Source of the DNA: Sandaracinus amylolyticus | GTDB taxonomy: Bacteria; Myxococcota_A; Polyangia; Polyangiales; Sandaracinaceae | Direction: 5' to 3' | DNA length: 64,000 nt | Assembly (NCBI RefSeq): GCF_000737325.1 | Contig: NZ_CP011125.1 | Coordinates: 2,666,001 to 2,730,000 of the forward strand | Shown: positions 39,801 through 49,000 of the stretch, one piece after another | How the letters are laid out: each line of letters starts with the position of its first letter | Position numbering within the stretch: the first letter of the stretch is position 1 | Made by a program: the position numbers and the translations under genes | The notes under the pieces: model-generated | The model's database searches: none | What the model was told of the DNA's origin: nothing | The model's input: the letters and a program-made list of their open reading frames with translations, nothing else

Positions 39801-42800
39801 GTCACGCGCAAGACCCAGCGCGTGAGCGAGACCGAGGAGATCCAGACCGAGCGCAACGCGCTCGACGCGCACGGCAACGTGATTGCCACGCTCGACCCGC
39901 TCGGCGATCCCGACGACAGGACGGGACATCGCCGCGAGCACGTCATGGACGCCGATGGACTGCGCGTGGTGCGCACGGACATCCTGCTCTCCAGCCCGGA
40001 AGGACTGCCCTATCGACTTCGCCGCGAGTACGCGTACGAGCCCGCGTTCGACAAGATCGTCGAAGCGACCGGCTGGATGCTCGATGGCGCTCCCGTGGAA
40101 TCGGCACGGAACTCCAGCTACTTCCAATACGACGCATTCGGGCGTCTCGTTGCGCTCGTACGTCCCGGCGACACGCTCGACGCGCCGACGATGGAAGTGA
40201 GCTGGGAGCTGGGAGATCCCGTCAGCCGCATCGTCGCGCGCCGCCGCACGGTCAGCGGCGCAGCACCCGACCTCCACGCCGTGACGTGCGTCGACGGCCG
40301 TGGCCGGACCTACCAGGAGTTCGGTCGAGTCCGGGACGGCGAGTGGCTCGCGACCGGATTCACCGAGTACAACAGGACCGGCGCCGAAGTCCGCATCTAT
40401 CAGCCGTACACGCTCGCGACGGGGGATTGTGCGATCGCGCCGCCCGCGGGCGTCGAGCACGTCGACGTTCTCTATGACGGTGCCCGGCGCGAGATCCGCC
40501 GCCGGATGCCCGACGCGGCGATGTACGGCAACGCCTCCGAGACTCGCGTCGAGCATCGGCCGCTCGTCGAGCTCGTGTACGACGAGAACGACACCGACGA
40601 TGAGAGTCCGTACACGGGCACGCCTGGCGTGACCACGTTCGACGGACTCGAGCGCGTGGTCGCGAGCGAACGCACGCTGCGCGTCGAGAGCGGGGCACTG
40701 CAGAGTCTCTCGACCCGCCTGTTCTACGACGGTCGCGGACACCTCGCCGGAATCATCGACCCGGCGGGGCACACGCGGCGTCAGTCGCACGATCTCCTCG
40801 GCCGCGTGACACAGGTCGATGACCCGAACAGCGGCACGACCCTTCAGTCCTACGACGCCGCAGGAAACGTGGTGGCGCGTACCGATGCGCGCGGGGTGGT
40901 GGCGCGGACCGAGTACGACGGTGCGAATCGACCGACCGCACGCCACGACGAGAGCAATCCAGCGAACAGTCTCGTCACACTGCGGTACGACTTCGCCCTG
41001 GGATGCGATGCAGGCGAATGCACGCATGCCGAAGGCGAGGTGGTGGAGTCGCGTTATCCGCTGCCTGCGGCGCTCGTGGCGGTTCTGGGTGGCGAAGAGG
41101 TCGGCGTCGACCGCATCGCGCGGGACAGCCGCGGTCGTCGAACGCGGCTCACTCGTCGTCTAGGGCTCCTGGTGCTTCCCGTGGAGGACGTGCTCGATGG
41201 CGCGGATCGCGTTCAGTCCACGCGATACCCCGACGGGCAGGTCGTGAGCCGGACGTACGACGGCGCGAGTCGACTCACGGCCATCGATGGGATCGCGGAA
41301 CGCATCGAGTACGACGAACGGGGGCTGCCGTCCCGCATCATCCGAGCGGATGGCGGCGAAGAGACCCTCCAGTACGACGTGCTCACTCGGCTCGCGTCGC
41401 ATGCGAGCGTCGCGGGTGACGGAACGCTCCTCCACGACGCGTCGTACACCCGCGACCGGCACGGCCTGATCGATGCGATCATGGATGGTTCCAGCCGACC
41501 GGCGGGTGCACCGAGTGGCTCGAGCACCTTCGGATATGACTCGCTCTATCGACTCACCGAGACCGTCATGGGTGTCGGAAGCGATCGCGAGGAGCGGGTC
41601 GAGCACCGCCACGACGAGCTCGACAACATCGTCGGCATGACGAGCAGCCTCGGTGCCGCGAGCCGGGTGCACGTTGGCGAGTACGACTACGACAGCAGCC
41701 GGCCGGCGGTGTTGGTTGGGGCAGGCGGCGTGACGTATGCGCACGATGCGGCAGGGTTCCTCGTCCGCCGAGACGGCGTGGATCTGGAGTGGGACTTCCT
41801 CGGCCGCCTGACGAGCGCCTCGCATGAAGGTGAGGTGCGCGGCGTGTTCGTGTACGGCCCTGACCAGACTCGAGTTGCGAAGCTCGAGGACGGTTCGCTC
41901 ACCCTCTACGTCGGCTCCGACTTCGAGATTCGCGACGGCGTGAGTCGCGTTTATCCGCGGTTCGAGCGAAATCGCCTCGCGCGAGCTCAGTCGACGGCGC
42001 TCGCGGCGGCGCTCTACGGTGATCCCGACGGCGACTCCGAGATCCGCGCCGGCGACGCTCTCGTCGACCACGGGGGATCTTCCGACCTGCGTAGGGCAAT
42101 CCTGCGGGCGAGCGCGCGTCGAGCGCTACACGACGAGAGCCCGGCACCCGTCCACCTGTACTCGGACCACCTCGGCAGCTTGATCGCAGCGACGCGAGAG
42201 GGTGGGGTCGTCGGACGTCGTCGCTACTATCCGTTCGGCCAGACGCTCGCGCAGGACGGCTTCGTCGACGAGCGAGGCTTCTCGGGACAGGAGCTCGACT
42301 CGAGCACTGGACTACTCGCGTTCGAGTGGAGGTATCTCGACCCGACCACCGGTCGGTGGGCGAGCGCGGATCCGGCGTTCGAGCAACTCGCGGTCGACCG
42401 TGTCGGCTCGCCCGATGACCTGTCGGAAACCGTCGCGCGGTTCGCGTACGTCGGGGGGAGCCCGATCGATCGAGTCGACCCGTCCGGGCTCATGAAGGAG
42501 AGCACTCGGCAGGTCGTCTATCGCACCTTCCAGTTCCTGACGGCGGTGGGGGTGGTCTTCACCACGATCAACTCGACCTATGCAGTCGAGAAGGGGCACG
42601 ACGCGACCTTCCACGAGAACCGGGGTGACAGCGACGAAGCGGTCGTGAGCGCGCACGAGATGGGCGTCTCGGTGGGCTATGCGATCGGTGGCGCCGTCCT
42701 GACCATCGCGTCCGCCGTCACTGCGTACATGACTCAAGGGAAGGATCCGGTCCTGACCCAGCTGGAGGCGATCGACAAGCGCCTCGAGGGGATCGAACAA

Positions 42801-43001
42801 CAGCTGGGAGCTGATCAGAGCCAGTCCTCTGGTCCGGTCATCTCCTCGCAGCGGTCGTCTCTCGACGTGGTCGTCGACCTGCCGCGTTCGCGCTCCGGTA
42901 GCGACGTCAGCACCGGCAGTCGCGGCAGTAGCATGAGCGGATACATGTTCAGCGAGAGCCAGGAAGAGCTCGATTCGAGCGAGGAAGTCGGGCTTCCGTG
43001 A
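36897..43001 (+). CDS. Secreted SpvB-TcdB-RHS protein (Tc-toxin B/C-like), copy 1
   Basis: A 2,034-residue exported protein; GTG 36897 has GGGAGG upstream and opens a Sec signal peptide ending PVASAQ. Residues about 30-330 form an SpvB/TcaC domain (GSMSYSVDIELPAGHPGM, VGIGWSLSVPSIERNTL). FG-GAP/VCBS loops follow between about 355 and 650 (DINGDALPD, DVNGDGFAD, DLNGDGRDD), then TcdB-middle-like regions. RHS/YD repeats run from about 1040 to 1840 (YDAAGNVVARTDARGVVART, GRLTSASHEGEVRGVFVYG), with an EF-hand-like DPDGDSEIRAGDA. The RHS core ends with WRYLDPTTGRWASADPA and VDPSGLM. The 169-residue C-terminal segment has two hydrophobic stretches and a Ser-rich tail. It is 6,148 bp upstream of, and largely identical to, copy 2. 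Confidence 0.9.
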   Translation: MSTKHRVARVLVSAALATTFSVPVASAQTGVSDDRVSLPDGPGSIDGIGDNVEVDPNMGSMSYSVDIELPAGHPGMAPALGLRYGSAAGVSTVGIGWSLSVPSIERNTLRGLPRYVADDEFVANGGEQLVRVSSSGGNAVYRARFERGFVRYTWRNVGSGAAGYWTAEWPDGRVGYFGATATGTLVPSSRLEQSGRAYRYMLVEVVDRFDHHTRYSYDASSGTPLLTRVAWAYQGSTPSYEVELAYEDRPDPMSDASPGWEEITSQRLRYVSVRSHGEVIRGYRLTYEAEATSGGLSRLAQVERIGRDGSVYPVVHSFEYSRSLGAMCGAARCDQPYLVEMGTIDAAGGIRSGQATLVDINGDALPDLVDSSLSRHRFYLNELGTDGAARFASAPVMSATQSSGFQFHVPSVQVLDVNGDGFADLTNASTRQMLCNRATGDWSACGASETMGSVDFSFQDDTSDGASDNTPLNTRFIDLNGDRRIDVLRTQSATTAVAWLNTPSGFVDFDGVEAPGVVFDQGDPSHLADMNGDGLLDVVEVRRIGLRWRLNLGWGHWADWQDVTGVSFASDSEVLDAQLEDLNGDGRDDVVLVQGNTVRYALNRNLGEMSAFMEMRSSSAVPIPTRTNETTVLFADMNGSGSRDVVWVESSGQVRYLELFPVRPNLMSRLENGIGMVHAIEYGTSVAQQAAQREAGDRDWAHPLPHPMAVVDETDTWVTLTGGDDGAGLHEVVSYVYRDGFYDGVEKTFRGYAEVETRVHADMSRDSQEPALTVQEFDVGAEDPYRAGLTLRTAIFSGEETRPLREERHVYGDCEVADVPTSGLRFPVRHVCETEVSTIHQEGAPPEEWATVRTETQYDGYGHPTLRIEHGVVHMGPPEMSSACAPCDLALSDDQYAGACGAECLGDERYDESAYVEPGRNTDDHWIVGMVHTHRVYAVPGGAASEEHTYYDGRDFEGLPLGRLTAGRVTRKTQRVSETEEIQTERNALDAHGNVIATLDPLGDPDDRTGHRREHVMDADGLRVVRTDILLSSPEGLPYRLRREYAYEPAFDKIVEATGWMLDGAPVESARNSSYFQYDAFGRLVALVRPGDTLDAPTMEVSWELGDPVSRIVARRRTVSGAAPDLHAVTCVDGRGRTYQEFGRVRDGEWLATGFTEYNRTGAEVRIYQPYTLATGDCAIAPPAGVEHVDVLYDGARREIRRRMPDAAMYGNASETRVEHRPLVELVYDENDTDDESPYTGTPGVTTFDGLERVVASERTLRVESGALQSLSTRLFYDGRGHLAGIIDPAGHTRRQSHDLLGRVTQVDDPNSGTTLQSYDAAGNVVARTDARGVVARTEYDGANRPTARHDESNPANSLVTLRYDFALGCDAGECTHAEGEVVESRYPLPAALVAVLGGEEVGVDRIARDSRGRRTRLTRRLGLLVLPVEDVLDGADRVQSTRYPDGQVVSRTYDGASRLTAIDGIAERIEYDERGLPSRIIRADGGEETLQYDVLTRLASHASVAGDGTLLHDASYTRDRHGLIDAIMDGSSRPAGAPSGSSTFGYDSLYRLTETVMGVGSDREERVEHRHDELDNIVGMTSSLGAASRVHVGEYDYDSSRPAVLVGAGGVTYAHDAAGFLVRRDGVDLEWDFLGRLTSASHEGEVRGVFVYGPDQTRVAKLEDGSLTLYVGSDFEIRDGVSRVYPRFERNRLARAQSTALAAALYGDPDGDSEIRAGDALVDHGGSSDLRRAILRASARRALHDESPAPVHLYSDHLGSLIAATREGGVVGRRRYYPFGQTLAQDGFVDERGFSGQELDSSTGLLAFEWRYLDPTTGRWASADPAFEQLAVDRVGSPDDLSETVARFAYVGGSPIDRVDPSGLMKESTRQVVYRTFQFLTAVGVVFTTINSTYAVEKGHDATFHENRGDSDEAVVSAHEMGVSVGYAIGGAVLTIASAVTAYMTQGKDPVLTQLEAIDKRLEGIEQQLGADQSQSSGPVISSQRSSLDVVVDLPRSRSGSDVSTGSRGSSMSGYMFSESQEELDSSEEVGLP
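36961..39977 (+). repeat. Long direct repeat, copy A (5' half of RHS gene 1)
   Basis: About 3.0 kb here aligns without net insertion or deletion to 43109-46125 (constant offset 6,148 bp). Long stretches are identical, for example 37491-37738 against 43639-43886, and other stretches carry clustered changes. After about 39978 the two genes diverge abruptly. Confidence 0.93.
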
Positions 43002-43038
43002 TCGAGTCCGCGGCAAGAGCAGCCACGAGGGCGAACGC

Positions 43039-46000
43039 ATGGAACACCTGGATCGATGCCAGCGCGCTGCTCTTGCCGCCTTCGGCTTCATCGTCTCGCT
43101 TGCGGCGGTCCCCGTCGCGTCCGCGCAGACCGGCGTGAGCGACGACCGTGTGTCTCTGCCGGATGGCCCGGGGTCGATCGACGGCATCGGGGACAACGTC
43201 GAAGTCGATCCGAACATGGGCTCGATGAGCTACTCGGTGGACATCGAGCTTCCTGCGGGTCACCCGGGCATGGCGCCGGCGCTGGGGCTCCGATACGGGT
43301 CGGCCGCGGGCGTCTCGACGGTCGGGATCGGATGGTCGCTGAGCGTTCCGAGCATCGAGCGGAACACGCTGCGCGGGCTGCCGCGGTACGTGGCGGACGA
43401 CGAGTTCGTCGCGAACGGCGGTGAGCAGCTCGTGCGGGTGTCGAGCTCGGGCGGGAGCGCGGTGTACCGCGCGCGGTTCGAGCGCGAGTTCGTGCGCTAC
43501 ACGTGGCGCAACGTGGGCAGTGGCGCGGCGGGCTATTGGACCGCGGAGTGGCCCGACGGGCGAATCGGCTATTTCGGTGCGACCGCGACTGGCACGCTCG
43601 TGCCGTCGGCCCGGCTCGAGCAGAGCGGGCGCGCGTATCGATACATGCTCGTCGAGGTGGTCGATCGGTTCGATCACCACACGCGCTACTCGTACGACGC
43701 GTCGAGCGGGACTCCGCTGCTGACGCGCGTCGCGTGGGCGTACCAGGGCTCGACCCCGTCCTACGAGGTCGAGCTCGCGTACGAGGATCGCCCGGACCCG
43801 ATGAGCGACGCGAGCCCGGGATGGGAGGAGATCACCTCGCAGCGGCTTCGCTACGTCAGCGTGCGCTCGCACGGCGAGGTCATCCGTGGGTATCGCCTCA
43901 CCTACGAGCCCGAGGCGACGAGCGGCGGTCTGTCGCGCCTGGCGCAGGTCGAGCGCATCGGGCGGGACGGCAGCGTCTATCCGGTCGTGCACTCGTTCGA
44001 GTACTCGCGCTCGCTCGGCGCGATGTGCGGCGCGGCGCGGTGTGATCAGCCGTACCTCGTCGAGATGGGGACCATCGACGCGGCGGGCGGGATCCGATCG
44101 GGCCAGGCGACGCTCGTCGACATCAACGGCGATGCGCTGCCGGACTTGGTGGACAGCTCGCTCAGCCGTCATCGCTTCTATCTGAACGAGCTCGGGACCG
44201 ACGGTGCGGCGCGGTTCGGCTCCGCGCCGGTGATGAGCGCGACGCAGTCGAGCGGGTTCCAGTTCCACGTGCCGTCGGTGCAGATCCTGGACGTCAATGG
44301 CGACGGGTTCGCGGATCTGACGAACGCGTCGACGCGGCAGATGCTGTGCAATCGCGCGACGGGCGACTGGAGCGCGTGTGGCGCGTCGGAGACGATGGGC
44401 AGTGTCGACTTCTCGTTCCAGGACGACACGAGCGACGGTGCGAGCGACAACACGCCGCTCCATACGCGGTTCATCGATCTGAACGGGGACCGCCGCATCG
44501 ACGTGCTGCGGACGCAGAGCGCGACGACGGCGGTGGCGTGGCTGAACACGCCGAGTGGGTTCGTGGACTTCGACCGTGTCGAGGCACCGGGTGTGGTGTT
44601 CGACCAGGGCGATCCGTCGCACCTGGCGGACATGAACGGCGACGGATTGCTCGACGTGGTCGAGGTGCGCCGGATTGGACTGCGCTGGCGATTGAACCTC
44701 GGCTGGGGTCACTGGGCGGACTGGCAGGACGTGACGGGCGTGAGCTTCGCGTCGGACAGCGAGGTGCTCGACGCGCAGCTGGAAGATCTGAACGGCGATG
44801 GGCGCGACGACGTGGTGCTCGTGCAGGGCAACACGGTGCGCTACGCGCTGAATCGAAATCTCGGCGAGATGAGCGCGTTCATGGAGATGCGCAGCTCGAG
44901 CGCGGTGCCGATCCCGACGCGCACCAACGAGACCACGGTGCTGTTCGCCGACATGAACGGCAGTGGCTCACGCGACGTGGTGTGGGTCGAGAGCAGCGGT
45001 CAGGTGCGGTATCTCGAGCTCTTCCCGGTGCGCCCGAACCTGATGAGCCGTCTGGAGAACGGCATCGGGATGGTGCACGCGATCGAGTACGGGACGTCGG
45101 TGGCGCAGCAGGCTGCGCAGCGCGAGGCGGGCGATCGCGAGTGGGCCCATCCGCTGCCGCACCCGATGGCGGTCGTCGATGAGACCGATACGTGGGTGAC
45201 GCTGACCGGCGGCGACGACGGATCCGGCCTTCACGAGGTGGTCAGTTACGTCTATCGCGACGGCTTCTACGACGGAGTCGAGAAGACGTTCCGCGGTTAC
45301 GCGGAGGTCGAGACGCGCGTGCATGCGGACATGTCGCGCGACAGCCAGGAGCCCGCGCTCACGGTGCAGGAGTTCGACGTCGGCGCGGAGGATCCGTATC
45401 GCGCGGGACTGACGCTGCGGACTGCGATCTTCTCGGGCGAGGAGACTCGGCCGCTGCGTGAGGAGCGGCACGTGTACGGCGACTGCGAGGTCGCGGGTGT
45501 GCCGACGAGCGGGCTGCGCTTTCCGGTGCGGCACGTGTGCGAGACCGAGGTCTCGACGATTCACCAGGAAGGCGCGGCGCCCGAGGAGTGGGCGACGGTA
45601 CGCACCGAGACGCAGTACGACGGATACGGGCATCCGACGCTGCGCATCGAGCACGGCGTGGTGCACATGGGCCCGCCGGAGATGTCGAGCGCGTGCGCGC
45701 CGTGTGATTTGGCCCTGAGCGCCGATCAGTACGGCGGCGCGTGTGGCGCGGAGTGCCTCGGTGACGAGCGCTACGACGAAAGCGCCTATGTCGAGCCGGG
45801 GCGCAATACCGATGATCACTGGATCCTCGGCATGGCGCACACCCATCGCGTGTACGCGGTGCCGGGCGGCGCGGCGAGCGAGGAGCACACGTACTACGAC
45901 GGTCCGGACTTCGAGGGCCTTCCGCTCGGTCGGCTCACCGCGGGGCGCGTCACGCGCAAGACCCAGCGCGTGAGCGAGACCGAGGAGATCCAGACCGAGC

Positions 46001-49000
46001 GCAACGCGCTCGACGCGCACGGCAACGTGATTGCCACGCTCGACCCGCTCGGCGATCCCGACGACATGACGGGACATCGCCGCGAGTACGTCATGGACGC
46101 CGATGGACTGCGCGTGGTGCGCACCGACGTGCTGCTCAGCACGCCGGAAGGACGGCCCTATCGATTGCGCCGCGAGTACGGCTACGAGCCGGCGTTCGAC
46201 CTCGTCGTCGAGTCGAGCGCGTGGATGATCGAGGGGCTCGGTGAGGCCCTCTCGGCGCGCAACGCGACGCACTACGGCTATGACGAGTTCGGACGTCTCC
46301 GGGCGCTCGCGCGGCCGGGAGACACCCTCGACGCGCCCTCGATGGAAGTGAGCTGGGAGCTCGGCTCGCCCGTGAGTCGAATCGTGATCCGCCGGAGGAG
46401 CGCCCCCGGCGCGGCAGCCGACATCCAGCGCGTTCGATGTGTCGATGGTCGCGGGCAGATCGTCCAGGAGCTCACGCAGCTCGAGTCGGGCGATTGGCTC
46501 GCGAGCGGCTTCGTCGAGCACAACCGCGCTGGCGCGCGAGTCCGGATCCATCAACCGCATCGTGCGCCGAGCGGCGACTGCGCCGCGCGCCCTCCCAGCG
46601 ACGTCCGGCACGTCGACCTCCAGTACGACGGTGCGCAGCGCGAGATCCGTCGCGTCATGCCCGACGCCGACGAGCACGGCGGGGTCGCGTCCGAGATCCA
46701 CGTCGAGCACGGGCCGCTCTGGCAGCGGACCTACGACGAGAACGACACGGACGAGGAGAGCGCCCACGCCGGCACGCCCGACGTCGTGCGATCCGATGGT
46801 CTCGGACGCACGGTCGTGCTCGAGCGAGTCCTCCGCACCGACGCCGGAGACACACGCTCGACGACGCGACTCTTCTACGACGGTCGTGGGCACCTCGCGG
46901 GCTACGTGGATGCGCTCGGGAGCACGAAGCAGCAAGCGCGCGATCTCGCCGGGCGCGTGGTGCGCATCGAAGATCCGAGCACCGGTGTCGTCCTCCTCGA
47001 ACACGACGCGGCGGGGAACGTCGTCGCGCGCACCGATGCGCGTGGCATCACGACGCGCAGCGAGTTCGATGGTGCCAATCGACCGGTCGCCCGCTATCGC
47101 GAGGACTCGCCCTCGGACTCGCACATCGCGTTCCGATACGACTTCGCGCCCGACTGCGATCGTCGCGCGTGCGCTCACGCCGAGGGGCAGCTCGTGGAGA
47201 CGGCGTATCCACTGCCGGACGAGATCGCGGCGGCGCTCGCGACGGAACGCGCCGGGCTCGATCGTTATGGATACGACGCGCGTGGGCGTCTGGTGCGACA
47301 GCAGCGGCGTCTCGGGAGCGCGATGCTCGAGCTGGTCGAGACGTTCGACGGAGCCGATCGCGTCGTCGCGACGCGCCATCCCGACGGACGCGAGGTTCGC
47401 CGCACGTACGACGGCGGGGACCGGATCGTCGCGATCGAGGGTGTGATCGATCGCGTCGAGCACGACGAGCGCGGCATGCCTCGTCGCGTGGTCCGAGCAG
47501 ACGGCGCCGAGGACGTCGTCTCCTACGACGCGCTGATGCGCGAGGTGTCGCGCGCCAGCCTCGCCCGCTCGGGCGAGCCGCTGCAGGACTACGTGGTTCG
47601 ACGGGACCGACACGGGCAGGTCGAGGAGATCGTGGAGCGCGGGGGGATGCGACCCGAGTCGCGCCGCTATCGCCACGACTCGCTCGACCGTCTCGTCGCT
47701 GCGACGATCACCCGCGATCCCGACATCGAAGAAGGTCTCTCGTTCGGGCACGACCTCCTCGACAACGTCACTTCGACGACGAGCAGTCTCGGCGAGGTGA
47801 GCCGGGCGCACGTCGGCGAGTACGTCCACGATCCCGCGCGACCGTCGATCGCGACGGAGCTCGGGACGCTCGCGCAGTCGCACGACGAAGCGGGGCACCT
47901 GATCGCACGCGGCCACGTGGAGCTCGAGTGGGACTTCCTCGGCCGGCTCGTCCGCGCGACCGAGCGCGGGAGAGCCCGCGGCGTGTTCGCGTATGGCGCG
48001 GATCAACAGCGCGTCGCGAAGCTCGAGGACGGATCTCTGACGATCTATCTCGGGCGGGACTTCGAGGTGCGCGACGGAGTCGCACGGGCGTATGCGCGCC
48101 TCGGTCGCGATCGTGTCTCTCGCGCCCAATCGACCACGCTGGGGCCCGTGCTCTATCGGGATCACGACGGCGACGAATCGATCTCCGCCGCGGATGCGCT
48201 GCGCTCGTACGAGGACGATCGCCCGTCGCGCGTAGCCCTGCTCCACGCGTCGGCGCGTCGCGTCCTCCACGAGGCTGCGCCGGCCCCGGTGCAGCTGTTC
48301 CACGACGACGTCGGCAGCGTCGTCGGTGCGACCCGCGACGGCGAGATCGTCGGGCTTCGCCGGCTCTATCCGTTCGGCGAGACGCAGACCGAGCGCGGAT
48401 TCGTCGACGAGCGATCGTTCACTGGCCAGGAGCGAGACTCGAGCACTGGATTGCTCTGCTTCGAGTGGCGCTATCTGGATCCGTACTCGGCGCGTTGGAT
48501 CAGCGCCGATCCCGCGTTCGAAGAGCTCGGCGAGGATCGGCCGCTCGAGGCGACCGCGCGCTACGGCTACGTGGGTGCCAATCCGCTGGTCTCGACCGAC
48601 CCGACCGGTCTGATGGAAGGCAACGAGACGACGCAAGGAGCGACCTCGACGTCGACCCAGCAGCCGAGCTCCGACGGTCCCCGCGGGATCGGCGGCCACA
48701 TCGCGAATTATCTGGGCAACAAGGCGGCGACGGTGCTCGGGCTCGTGTCGGGATGGAACGCGATGACGACCGTCCACAATGGCATCGACATGCTGACGAG
48801 CTCGACGGGCGCGCGAGAGACGACGGGTGGCGGCGTGCAGATCGCGCTCGGCGGCGCGATGGGGATCCTGTGGGCGGTGACCGGCGCGCGCGGCGAGCAG
48901 GGCGACTCGGTCGGGACGATGGTCCTGAATTCCGCGTCGGACATGACGCGCGACATGGTCCTCTACGCGACTGGCAATCTCGTGTCGTCGGGGCTGACGC

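Noticed and set aside
40000-43001. RHS gene 1 as an interbacterial toxin with a dedicated immunity gene
   Set aside because: There are only 37 bp between its stop and the next gene, and no alternative frame in the tail has a plausible start and length.
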